A program made the translations under genes and the position numbers. The notes below the pieces were generated by a model that had not been told where the DNA came from, ran no database searches, and saw nothing but the letters and a program-made list of their open reading frames with translations. A DNA stretch of 64,000 nt from Nesterenkonia populi (GTDB taxonomy: Bacteria; Actinomycetota; Actinomycetes; Actinomycetales; Micrococcaceae), in NCBI RefSeq assembly GCF_007994735.1, contig NZ_VOIL01000001.1, positions 496,001-560,000 on the forward strand, read 5' to 3'. Positions within the stretch are counted from its first letter, which is position 1; each line of letters opens with the position of its first letter. Below, piece by piece: positions 8,347 through 16,499 of the stretch.

Positions 8347-9380
8347 TCGTTGCCTCCCTCCCCGCTCATGAATTGCGACAGAAGCTTGTCTTCCTCCTCC
8401 TCCGTCAGTGCGGGGCCGAGGACGCTGAGGGAGAAGCTGAACTTCACCATCCCAGCTAAACCAGTGATGTGCCGGTCCGAGAGCTGAGACCACCGCAGAC
8501 CGGGCGCATCATCCTGCACCTGCCACGTGTTTCGCGACATGACTTGGAACTTGGACTTCCGGTTGTGCTCGTTGCCGGGGACGTACCCCAAATTGTGGAG
8601 CTTCTCGCTGAGCATCTCTTCATCCGCCCCCTTGGCTCGGACACGCTCGATGAGATCATCCAGAGGAGCTCCATGAGCGCTCTCATCGACGTGGACGAGC
8701 ACAATGAACAGGTCACTCTGCGGCGGCGGATCGAGCTGAGTCAGACCGTGCACAGTCACGGTCTGGGACGACCGGTTGAAGGACGTCTTCACTTCGATGG
8801 CGCAGTACGACGACCGGAAGTCCTGGGGTTTGCTGTCCGGCCCCTGCCATGTGTCGAGCACATCGTGCCCATGGCGCTCCAGCAGGAGATCAAGGATGGT
8901 CAGCTCGCCGAACAGGCCGGCCAGCTTTTCGGCGGAATGCTCCTTCGCAGCCACCGACAGGAGAGCACGCCAATTGTTGGCAGTCACCTTCACGATGTCC
9001 AGGGGTTTGTACCGCCCCTGCTTGAGCTTTCTGCGAATCTCGTCAAGAAAGCTCTTGAACGCCTCTGCGAGATGCAACTGGGTACATCGAATACGCAGGA
9101 ACTCGTGTTTGCCTGAAGGGAGACTGCCCTGCCCTGCTGTTGTCAGAGATGCGGAACCAATGTGGATGGCATCACTGATCTCCATTGGGCGCGGAAGCGG
9201 GGCATGGACCCTGACTAGCCCCTCTGGAGCGCCTCGTTCATCATGACGGACAAAGAGGACAGCGTCCTCACCCTGGTCGCGAACAGGCGCAGCCTCAAAG
9301 CCTTCATCATCGTGATCCTCAGGTGAACTCCCGACAGAGAAGAGGGCCGTCCGGAGTGCGTCTTCGATGGGGGACGTCAT
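8343..9380 (-). CDS. PD-(D/E)XK nuclease-like protein (DUF4420-type)
   Basis: A 345-residue protein second in the operon. The nuclease core is readable: a conserved helix GLFGEL (155-160, E159), then an aspartate in KPQDF (D187) followed by CAIEVKTS (193-200, E196 and K198), giving D-x(8)-E-x-K, the PD-(D/E)XK active site. An N-terminal ~130 residues of acidic character and a C-terminal domain with GYVPGN and a beta-strand-rich end flank it. It is the most likely DNA-cleaving effector of the locus. There is a 2-bp gap from the Z1 gene's stop and a 4-bp overlap with the ATPase gene. Confidence 0.8.
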   Translation of the reverse strand: MTSPIEDALRTALFSVGSSPEDHDDEGFEAAPVRDQGEDAVLFVRHDERGAPEGLVRVHAPLPRPMEISDAIHIGSASLTTAGQGSLPSGKHEFLRIRCTQLHLAEAFKSFLDEIRRKLKQGRYKPLDIVKVTANNWRALLSVAAKEHSAEKLAGLFGELTILDLLLERHGHDVLDTWQGPDSKPQDFRSSYCAIEVKTSFNRSSQTVTVHGLTQLDPPPQSDLFIVLVHVDESAHGAPLDDLIERVRAKGADEEMLSEKLHNLGYVPGNEHNRKSKFQVMSRNTWQVQDDAPGLRWSQLSDRHITGLAGMVKFSFSLSVLGPALTEEEEDKLLSQFMSGEGGNE

Positions 9381-9382
9381 TC

Positions 9383-12079
9383 TCAGCCCTCTACCTGATG
9401 ATCAGCCTCGGTGTCCTCGGGCGCAAGCTCTTCAATGGGCTCGTCATCCTCAACAGCAGCCGAAGGCGTCGGCGTGACTCCGACGAACACTGAGCGGTCG
9501 AACGCTGCTGCGTGGGGATTCACAGGTGCGATGAGGCCGTAACCGAGCACATCCTCCGGTGCCGCGAGCGCCTCTCTCGTACCCTTCTGATTCGCGTCAG
9601 GCTTCGAATCTTTGTCGATCACGTACAGGACGATCAGGCCGCGGCCCTGGACCTTTTTCTTACGCAGAGCACGCGTCTCATCGTCCTTCAGCTCTAGATC
9701 TTCGAAGCCGGGCGCTCCCGCGTGCGAAAGAAGACGAATATCCGCAATATGGTCGCCGTCTGACATGAGAGCGCGAATACTCCGAGTGTCCTCATTCCGC
9801 GCTTCAGCGGGTGCGGATCCGCTGACAGCCGCACGACGCGTCTTGTGAATGGTGACGCCGTCGTACTCCCACTCCGGTCCCCCACTGACACCGGAAGCAA
9901 GTACCACGTTCCACAGATTCTCGGGGTCTGGGCCAGTGATCGAGCCATCCTTCAGCTTGCGATCCCACTCGTCGAGCCATTTCAGCATCGTTCCGTCGTG
10001 CAGATTCCCGTGGAATGGGTGAGCTCGGAACCCCTCCATGAATTCGCGGATCACCTCGTAGGGGACGCCTTCCAAGAGCACAGCGCCTCCGGAACGCGGC
10101 TGAGCAGGAGCAGCACTGGCCTTCGCCGCGGAGAGGAGGCGTCGGCCCTGCTCAAGGTTGTCCTGGAGGACAGGCAGGCGTGCATCTAGCACATGCGTCT
10201 GGTCGCGTCGCCCCTCGAAGCCGACCTCCAGCTTGTGGGCAAACTTCATCTTGGAACGGCCCGTGATTTCAAGCCGCCCTGGGTGCCGTCGAACGCGGAC
10301 CCCCACGTCCTTCGGCTTCAGTCCGGCTTTGCGCATTTCAGCAATCTCACGGCGAATCTCAGCCTCCACCGTCGCCAAGTAGCGATAGTCGTCGGCCAGG
10401 CCCTCGCTGAGCCAGATGCGCTGCAAGTCTGCATAGCCCTTGCGGAAGCCGAACCAGCGCCCCATCTGCAGGAGAGTGTCATAAGTTCGGGACGTGCGGG
10501 TGAAGTAGGAGACAAACAATCCTTCGAGGGTGAGCCCGCGCGAAAGCGTTCCACCGCCGATCACGATGGCAGTGACAGCCCGATCATCCGGATAGTCCAG
10601 GCGCTTTTCCGACTCCTCGGCCCCGTTGTCAACGATTGTCACCAGGTCGCTCAGCACAGCCCGAATGTGAGATTTCAGGTCGTCGAAGGATTCCTCGCCG
10701 AACTCGGGTTCCCTGAAGCTGGAGGCTCGCTCGATCTCCTGGAAGTAGAGACTCCGGAGAGTTGACCAGTCCCCGTCTTCCTTGACCGCCCTGCTGAGCT
10801 CATCCCGGTAGTTCTCAATAGCACTCTGGATCGAGAAGTGCGGCTCCACTCGAGGAGTCGTGTGCACAAGCATGCTGGAGTGCTTGCTGCCCTGACCGCG
10901 ACTCCGCCGAATCGCCGTGGCGAGGACGAACCACTGAACAGCTCTGCGCAACGAGGGCGGGACGGTCGCCTTGAACTCTGAGACGTCCGCACCACGCCCT
11001 AAAGGCGGGACGACCTCTTCGAGGTCAATATCCGGAATATCGCGAGTCACCTCTGCGCCGGCGTCCGCACCAGCGACGTCCTCGTCGCCCTCCTCAAGTC
11101 CAAAGATCTTACGAGCCCCGTAGTACCCATCAGGCTCCGGAAGCACGTGGATGAAGTTGCTCGGGTAGAGCGTATCGTCCTCGTCCGGCTTCATAAAGAG
11201 GTTGGCGAAGGGGGTGGCCGTATAGCTCACATATGAGCCGTTGCCGACAAGGCTCCAGATCTCCCGCAGCTGCGCATGGATCTTGGACATCTCCTCCTTT
11301 TTTGCAGCGGAGTCGGGAGTGACCTGGTCAGCCTCATCGTCGATGATGAGGATCGGCAAGTTGAGGCGCTTCTCATCCGGCAGCTCTTCAAGGAAATGCT
11401 GAATGTTCTGGAGCCGTGTGGGGTTCTTTTTAGCCACCGCCAGCAGTCTTTTCGAGCCGCTGACGAGGGGAACGGCATTCTCGACCCGCGCGAAGTCTCC
11501 ATCCATGCTTGTGAGCTCGGTCCACACAGGCTTGTGCACGTCAAGGTCACGGATGAGTCGGCCTTGAGTCTGACGACGAAGGTTGTTGAGAACTCCGGCG
11601 AACACGATAACGAGCTTGTAGCCGGCGTCGAAGGCTTTGGCCACCACGGAAGCATAGTTCGCCGTCTTGCCCGACTGCACATACCCGATGACAAGCCCAG
11701 ACCGCTTGTCGTTGAGGTTGTGCGGCTCTGAGAGCTGCTCAACAATCTCTGTGGAGTGTCGGTCGATGCTCTCGACCGCGCCGGCGAGACCGCCGGACTC
11801 CATACGGCCCTTCAGCGCATCCCACACCTGGTCAGGAATGGGGCCCTCGTACCAGTAAGCTTCCTGCTTATCTGCGATCTGCACCTCGGAGCTCGCCTGA
11901 AAACGCTCGAGCAGATAATCGTCCCGATCCGCCTTGATACGTTCCATAGCTCCTATTGCACCCTCCATGGACCCAAACTGAGCAAGAATTCGGCGGTGGG
12001 CCTCCTCCCATGTCACACCATCTTTGCTCAGCTGGTTCTCGAGCTGCGTCTGCAGAAGTTGACGAAGCTGATCCTCCAT
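9383..12079 (-). CDS. Z1-domain P-loop ATPase (helicase-like) of restriction-like operon
   Basis: An 898-residue protein and first gene of the operon. The start ATG 12079 has AAGGGAG upstream; the open frame continues 62 codons further back but without a better ribosome site. Motifs in order: Walker A GYVQSGKTANYA (about 131-142), Walker B LIIDDEADQ (about 244-252), motif III-like SYTATPFANLF (about 284-294), the Z1 signature IGGGTLSRGLTLEG (about 507-520) and QMGRWFGFRKGY (about 538-549), the last with the arginine-finger position of superfamily 2 enzymes. Z1 proteins are predicted DNA translocases or helicases of restriction-like systems. It is transcribed divergently from the methylase. 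Confidence 0.85.
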   Translation of the reverse strand: MEDQLRQLLQTQLENQLSKDGVTWEEAHRRILAQFGSMEGAIGAMERIKADRDDYLLERFQASSEVQIADKQEAYWYEGPIPDQVWDALKGRMESGGLAGAVESIDRHSTEIVEQLSEPHNLNDKRSGLVIGYVQSGKTANYASVVAKAFDAGYKLVIVFAGVLNNLRRQTQGRLIRDLDVHKPVWTELTSMDGDFARVENAVPLVSGSKRLLAVAKKNPTRLQNIQHFLEELPDEKRLNLPILIIDDEADQVTPDSAAKKEEMSKIHAQLREIWSLVGNGSYVSYTATPFANLFMKPDEDDTLYPSNFIHVLPEPDGYYGARKIFGLEEGDEDVAGADAGAEVTRDIPDIDLEEVVPPLGRGADVSEFKATVPPSLRRAVQWFVLATAIRRSRGQGSKHSSMLVHTTPRVEPHFSIQSAIENYRDELSRAVKEDGDWSTLRSLYFQEIERASSFREPEFGEESFDDLKSHIRAVLSDLVTIVDNGAEESEKRLDYPDDRAVTAIVIGGGTLSRGLTLEGLFVSYFTRTSRTYDTLLQMGRWFGFRKGYADLQRIWLSEGLADDYRYLATVEAEIRREIAEMRKAGLKPKDVGVRVRRHPGRLEITGRSKMKFAHKLEVGFEGRRDQTHVLDARLPVLQDNLEQGRRLLSAAKASAAPAQPRSGGAVLLEGVPYEVIREFMEGFRAHPFHGNLHDGTMLKWLDEWDRKLKDGSITGPDPENLWNVVLASGVSGGPEWEYDGVTIHKTRRAAVSGSAPAEARNEDTRSIRALMSDGDHIADIRLLSHAGAPGFEDLELKDDETRALRKKKVQGRGLIVLYVIDKDSKPDANQKGTREALAAPEDVLGYGLIAPVNPHAAAFDRSVFVGVTPTPSAAVEDDEPIEELAPEDTEADHQVEG

Positions 12080-12192
12080 TGGTGACTCCCTTGCGGCTCT
12101 GACCCGGCGGTTGTGCTGCTCGGGGACGACACTACACAGGGCCTCAGACATACCTGTGTCCTGCAGCAGTCCGTTAAGCGGTTGAGCTGCAG

Positions 12193-12208
12193 TCGAATGT
12201 ATGTTCGA
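12193..12208. promoter_or_regulatory. SOS/LexA-box-like palindrome in the divergent promoter
   Basis: TCGAATGTATGTTCGA lies in the 244-bp gap between the Z1 operon and the methylase gene. It matches the actinobacterial/Gram-positive LexA operator form TCGAAC-N4-GTTCGA at 11 of 12 specified positions. It would overlap a weak promoter toward the methylase (TTGAGC at 12182-12187, 17-bp spacer, TCGAAT at 12205-12210). Functional assignment is inference. Confidence 0.55.
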
Positions 12209-12323
12209 ATACTGGAACAATTGGCCATCATCTTCAACCACCCCTACCCAGCGAACCCAATCCAACCAGCTGAGGCTGCTAACCTGTTTCAGTTAGCCTC
12301 CCACCCGCATGAAAGGAGCTCCC

Positions 12324-13454
12324 TTGAGCACCGTGTACCGCATGGGCGAGTTCTTTTCCGGGCCGGGCGGCATGGCCCTGGGGGCACGGTGGGCCGCCCA
12401 GGATCTTCAAGAGATGGGTCACGACGTCCGTATCGTTCATGAGTGGGCGAATGACTACGACGAAGACACAGCCGACACCTACGAAGCCAACATCCGCCCC
12501 AATCAGTTCTACCGCGGGGACGTAAGGGACGAGGCCCGAGTTCCAATTGGGGAGCTGACTCCCATCCAGGGGTTTGCGTTCGGCTTTCCATGCAACGACT
12601 TCAGCAGCGCCGGAGAGAACAAAGGGCTCGAAGGCGAATTCGGGCCTCTGTACGAAAAGGGAATCGAGGTCCTTGATACTTATAATCCCAAATGGTTCGT
12701 AGCAGAAAACGTCACCGGGCTTCTGAGCGCCAACAGTGACCGAGCTTTGACAACCATCATGAACGCGATGCGAAATGCCGGGAAATATGGCTACAAGCTC
12801 GTTCCGCACGTCTACCGCTTCGAAGAGTACGGCGTGCCCCAAAAACGGCGGCGCATCATCATTGTGGGAATAAGAGGAAATCTGCCCTACGAGTTCAAAG
12901 TTCCCGCACCTCCTACCCAGGACGAACCGCTTTCGGTCCAGGAAGCCTTCGAAAAGATCGCTCCTGACGCCCTCCACCATGAGATGCCGATTCACCGCGG
13001 GGCCGTGCGCGAGCGCCTCGAACTCATCGCGCCAGGCGAGAATGCCTTCAATGCTGAGCGCCTGCAGGATCCCAGGAATGCTCATCTCCGCCTCAAGGTG
13101 AAGGGAGCAACCCTAAGCAACATCTACCGCCGCCTCCGCCCGGACGAGCCGAGCTACACCGTGACAGGGTCCGGAGGAGGTGGGACCCACATCTATCACT
13201 GGGACGCGCCCCGCGCTCTCACCAACCGTGAACGCGCTACATTGCAGACCTTCCCTCAAAATTTCCGTTTCTCAGGGGGCCCTTCAAGCATCCGAAAACA
13301 GGTCGGGATGGCTGTTCCAGCTGAGGGTGCGCGTGCAATCTTCAGGGCCCTTTTCCTCACGTTCGAAGGGGTCAAGTACGACCACGAGAAGGCCAGCCTC
13401 GGCCGCCGTACTGACGAATTCTCGAGTTTCAGCAAGGCAAAAGCGACTGTCTGA
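12324..13454 (+). CDS. DNA (cytosine-5-)-methyltransferase
   Basis: A 376-residue C5-methylase. TTG 12324 is preferred because GAAAGGAG ends 5 bp before it, while the ATG at 12309 has no ribosome site and lies against that Shine-Dalgarno. Motif I EFFSGPGGM (residues 9-17), motif IV GFPCNDFSSAG with catalytic C90, motif VI AENV (E128), motif VIII QKRRRIIIVG (about 172), motif IX RALTNRERATLQTFP and the late motif X region are all present. It transfers methyl from SAM to C5 of cytosine; the target sequence cannot be read. It is divergent from the Z1 operon, with vsr 43 bp downstream, and is the modification arm of the locus. Confidence 0.9.
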   Translation: MSTVYRMGEFFSGPGGMALGARWAAQDLQEMGHDVRIVHEWANDYDEDTADTYEANIRPNQFYRGDVRDEARVPIGELTPIQGFAFGFPCNDFSSAGENKGLEGEFGPLYEKGIEVLDTYNPKWFVAENVTGLLSANSDRALTTIMNAMRNAGKYGYKLVPHVYRFEEYGVPQKRRRIIIVGIRGNLPYEFKVPAPPTQDEPLSVQEAFEKIAPDALHHEMPIHRGAVRERLELIAPGENAFNAERLQDPRNAHLRLKVKGATLSNIYRRLRPDEPSYTVTGSGGGGTHIYHWDAPRALTNRERATLQTFPQNFRFSGGPSSIRKQVGMAVPAEGARAIFRALFLTFEGVKYDHEKASLGRRTDEFSSFSKAKATV

Positions 13455-13497
13455 TCGAGAGTTCCCCCTCCTCTCACACGACCTCTACGCTGAGCAC

Positions 13498-13923
13498 ATG
13501 GGCGATTCATGGGCTTCCTCGGAGCATGCGCGTCTAACGATGCGCGCCAACCGCGCACGGGATACGAAGCCTGAGCTGCTGGTCAGGCGGGAGCTTCACC
13601 GGCGGGGATGGCGTTTCCGGGTGGCCTACCGGCCCCTCCCCGAGGATCGGCGTCGCACCGTCGACATCGCCTTCACCCGGCTGAAAGTCGCAGTCCACAT
13701 CGACGGCTGCTACTGGCACGGATGTCCTGAGCACTTCATCCCGCCCAAGACCAACCCTGACTACTGGATGCCCAAAATCCAGCGGAACATCGAACGGGAC
13801 AAAGACACCGACCAAAAGCTCCGTGCCGCAGGCTGGACCATCCTTCGCTTCTGGGAGCACGAAGACCCCGCAGAAGTCATCGAACGCATCGAAACCACGC
13901 TCCGAGAAGCGCAGAACCCCTAA
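13498..13923 (+). CDS. vsr: Very-short-patch-repair (Vsr) endonuclease
   Basis: A 141-residue protein with full Vsr signatures: TKPELLVRRELHRRGWRFRV near residues 22-41, the catalytic aspartate in VDIAF (D56) and IDGCYWHGCPEH (68-79) with H74, H79 and the zinc-type cysteines C71/C76. Vsr nicks 5' of the T in T:G mismatches produced by deamination of 5-methylcytosine and is typically paired with a C5 methylase, as here. In operons with GHKL and Z1 ATPases a Vsr fold may instead serve restriction. ATG 13498 is used; it sits 43 bp past the methylase stop with no strong ribosome site. Confidence 0.9.
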   Translation: MGDSWASSEHARLTMRANRARDTKPELLVRRELHRRGWRFRVAYRPLPEDRRRTVDIAFTRLKVAVHIDGCYWHGCPEHFIPPKTNPDYWMPKIQRNIERDKDTDQKLRAAGWTILRFWEHEDPAEVIERIETTLREAQNP

Positions 13924-13934
13924 GCGTCCCACTC

Positions 13935-14366
13935 CTACTTAAGGAGCGCTGGGGCGATCACTTCGGTGAGGAGCGGGGCGAGGTCGTCGTTGCCGAGGAG
14001 GTCCTCCTGCTCCACCCAGCGGACCTCCTCGATCTCCGCGGCGGGCTGGATCCGAGCAAGAACATCCTCCGCGTCGTCGTCGAGCCTCACCCGGAACGTG
14101 TCACACACCACCGTGAACCCCGGCTCATTCGCCGCCGGTGCAGAGAACTCACCCATCAGCACCAAGTCCGCCGGATCCAGCCGCAGACCCGTCTCCTCAA
14201 ACGTCTCCCGCAGAGCCGTCTGCGCCGGCGACTCCCCCGGCTCAGGCTTCCCGCCCGGCTGCATAAACCGGTCAGTCCCCCGCTTCCGCACCGTCAGCAC
14301 ACGGCCCGCAGCGTCCGTCAGGACCACCGCAGCCACACGAATCACCCGAACATCAGAACCGCTCAT
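13935..14366 (-). CDS. Nudix hydrolase
   Basis: A 143-residue protein with a complete Nudix box, GGKPEPGESPAQTAL followed by RETFEETGL (about residues 37-60), matching G-x5-E-x7-REUXEEXGU. The family hydrolyses nucleoside diphosphates linked to another moiety; MQPGGKPE before the box is common in (d)NTP or sugar-nucleotide pyrophosphatases, but the substrate is unassigned. ATG 14366 is preferred over an in-frame ATG six codons upstream because the fold starts right after it. It converges with vsr (11 bp apart), so the pair may share termination. Confidence 0.85.
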   Translation of the reverse strand: MSGSDVRVIRVAAVVLTDAAGRVLTVRKRGTDRFMQPGGKPEPGESPAQTALRETFEETGLRLDPADLVLMGEFSAPAANEPGFTVVCDTFRVRLDDDAEDVLARIQPAAEIEEVRWVEQEDLLGNDDLAPLLTEVIAPALLK

Positions 14367-14403
14367 GAAAAAGACCGTACCCACACCACCCCTCCCTGTG
14401 TTA

Positions 14404-14451
14404 ACTTCGCATGAGTAAAGTTTACTTTTTTGAAGTTTAGTGAGGCGAAGT
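14404..14451. promoter_or_regulatory. Palindromic operator-like region upstream of ATPase gene
   Basis: An AT-rich block immediately 5' of the GTG start. AGTAAAGTTTACT (14414-14426) is a perfect palindrome about a central G. AAGTTTA recurs at 14433-14439. An outer 7-bp inverted repeat ACTTCGC/GCGAAGT (14404-14410 and 14445-14451) encloses both, its right arm overlapping the start codon. This layout fits autoregulation or translational masking, not shown. Confidence 0.5.
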
Positions 14452-15883
14452 GAGTTTCATCGGCAGGCAGCGCGAGCTCGAGGAGCTCCGCACCCTCTTC
14501 AGCACCGTCCAGCGCGGCACCAGAGCAGACAAGGGCATCGCTGTCCTTCTCCGCGGACGCCGACGCGTCGGAAAGTCCCGCCTCGTCACCGAATTCATCG
14601 AGCAAGCCCACGCACCCCACGTCTACTTCCAAGCCGCCCGCCACGCCCCCGCCCAGCAAGAGCTCACAGACCTGCTCCACGCAGTCACCCACTCCAGCGT
14701 CCCCGACACCACGCTCGCCCAAGACAGCAACCCCCAGACCCTCACCGCCGCACTCACCCTCCTGGCCACCACCCTCCCCGACGACACCCCCAGCATCGTC
14801 GTCCTCGACGAAGCCCCCTGGCTCCTCGAAAACTTCCCCAGCGGAGCAGGCGAACTCCAACGCGTCTGGGACCGCGCGCTCTCCAGAAAACCCGTCCTCC
14901 TGCTCCTCCTCGGCAGCGATCTCTCCGCCATGGAACAGCTCAACGCCCCCGACCAGCCCTTCCACGACCGCGCCACAGAGATGGTGCTCCAACCCCTCAA
15001 CCCCGCCGAAGTCGCCACCATGACCGGCACCCACGGATCCGAAGCATTCGACGCTCACCTCATCACCGGAGGACAGCCCCTCGTCGCCCAAGAATGGGAG
15101 AAAGGGATGAGCGTCAACGACTTCCTCACCACCTCATACCAGCGCCCCACCAGCGCCCTCGTCGTCTCCGGAACCCGCGTGCTGCACGGAGAGATCAGCT
15201 CCACAAGCACAGACCACGACGTCCTCCTCGCCGTCGGCGCCCAAGGCGAACGAACCTTCACCGCCATCCAGCGCGCCGGCGCAGACGGAGGATTCCCCTC
15301 AGCGACCCTCTCCCAGTCGCTCCACCGGCTCACAGGACGAAGGCTCCTCGCCGTCGACGAACCGCTCTCCACCCGCACCACCAGCAAACTCCGCCGCTTC
15401 CGCATCGCAGACCCGTCCCTGCGCTACTGGCTCGCCTTCGTCCAAACATCCCTCCCCGACATCGACCGCGGACGCCCCGACCTCGCCCTCGCACGCCACC
15501 AGCAGAACTACTCATCCTGGCGAGGACGCGCCATTGAACCCCTCATCAGAGAAGCCCTCTCCCGGCTCCTCCCCAACGACGACTGGCCGCACGTGCGCGA
15601 AATCGGCGGATGGTGGCCACGCAGCAACACCCCCGAAATCGACATCATCGGCACAGACTCCAGGCCCGCCAGCCACATCATGTTTGCCGGCACCATCAAA
15701 TGGCGAGACGACCAGCCCCTCACAGCCCGAGACGCACGCAGCCTGAGTGCAGCCGTCACCGCCGTCCCAGGCGCCATCAGCGAAACCCCGCTCGTAGGTG
15801 TGACAGCAGGCCATGCGGAAACCGACGCCGACTTCGCGCGCATCTGGAACGCCGAAGAGCTCCTCACCGCCTGGACGGGGTAG
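14450..15883 (+). CDS. AAA ATPase with C-terminal DUF234-like nuclease domain
   Basis: A 477-residue orphan STAND/AAA-type ATPase: MSFIGRQRELEEL at the N-terminus, Walker A GRRRVGKSRLV near residues 35-45, Walker B IVVLDEAPWLL near 118-128 and a sensor LLLLGSDLSAM. The C-terminal third resembles the DUF234 restriction-endonuclease-like domain: GRAIEPLIREAL, then EIDIIG and a lysine in GTIKWR, the spacing of a degenerate PD-(D/E)XK core. Such proteins are widespread in archaea and accessory regions of actinobacteria, with unclear roles (toxin-like or defence). GTG start. Its 3' end overlaps the convergent phosphoesterase gene by 20 bp. Confidence 0.75.
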   Translation: MSFIGRQRELEELRTLFSTVQRGTRADKGIAVLLRGRRRVGKSRLVTEFIEQAHAPHVYFQAARHAPAQQELTDLLHAVTHSSVPDTTLAQDSNPQTLTAALTLLATTLPDDTPSIVVLDEAPWLLENFPSGAGELQRVWDRALSRKPVLLLLLGSDLSAMEQLNAPDQPFHDRATEMVLQPLNPAEVATMTGTHGSEAFDAHLITGGQPLVAQEWEKGMSVNDFLTTSYQRPTSALVVSGTRVLHGEISSTSTDHDVLLAVGAQGERTFTAIQRAGADGGFPSATLSQSLHRLTGRRLLAVDEPLSTRTTSKLRRFRIADPSLRYWLAFVQTSLPDIDRGRPDLALARHQQNYSSWRGRAIEPLIREALSRLLPNDDWPHVREIGGWWPRSNTPEIDIIGTDSRPASHIMFAGTIKWRDDQPLTARDARSLSAAVTAVPGAISETPLVGVTAGHAETDADFARIWNAEELLTAWTG

Positions 15884-16490
15884 CGTCACCCTGCTCGAGG
15901 ATGAACCGGTGGAGGTCCTCCGCAGACACCGGACGGAAATCCCACACGTCCACGCCCACGTTCACCTGCAGGGTCCCCTCCGGCGAGCGCCGCACCCGCC
16001 AGTCATCGTGCACATGCCCGCACACCAGGGTCTGCCTCAGGTCACGCAGCCGGAACTGGGCATGACGGTCCTCCTCCGTGTGCGAATCGCCCTCATACGG
16101 GAAATGATTCAGCAGCACCCGCAGGCCACCCTCACCCGGCACCACCTCCGGCAGCTTCACCTCCGCCTGAGACACCACCGCCGCGAACCCCGCATCCGCG
16201 TACTGCTGCACGTGCAGGTGCCCGTTCCGCTCCACCGGGGAGCACAGGTCATGATTCCCCGACACCAAATATTTGGTCCCATTCATGCGGGACAGGTAGC
16301 TCAGCCCGCGGGCGCGGTCCCCCATCGCATAGTCCCCCAGAACCCACACCTCATCATCCGGGCCCACCGTCTCGTTCCAGCGGGCAATGATCCCCTCATC
16401 CATCTCCGGGACATCCGCGAACGGGCGATCGCAGTACTTGATGATGTTCGCGTGCCCAAAATGCTGGTCCGACGTGAAGAACGTGGTCAT
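15864..16490 (-). CDS. Calcineurin-like metallophosphoesterase
   Basis: A 208-residue protein with the metallophosphoesterase motif series: DQHFGH near residue 8, GDYAMGD near 52, GNHD near 78, HFPYEGD near 129 and GHVHDDW near 158. These residues bind two metal ions and a phosphoester. The layout (short, DQHFGHANII start) is that of YfcE/MJ0936-related or phage-type phosphoesterases; the substrate is unknown. It overlaps the end of the upstream ATPase gene on the other strand. ATG 16490 has only a weak upstream AGCCTGGG. Confidence 0.88.
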   Translation of the reverse strand: MTTFFTSDQHFGHANIIKYCDRPFADVPEMDEGIIARWNETVGPDDEVWVLGDYAMGDRARGLSYLSRMNGTKYLVSGNHDLCSPVERNGHLHVQQYADAGFAAVVSQAEVKLPEVVPGEGGLRVLLNHFPYEGDSHTEEDRHAQFRLRDLRQTLVCGHVHDDWRVRRSPEGTLQVNVGVDVWDFRPVSAEDLHRFILEQGDATPSRR

Positions 16491-16499
16491 GCACCCAGG

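Noticed and set aside
14440..15537. 365-codon plus-strand frame rich in R, H and P overlapping the ATPase gene
   Set aside because: Off-frame reading of the ATPase; the alternative frame has Walker motifs and a nuclease-like core.
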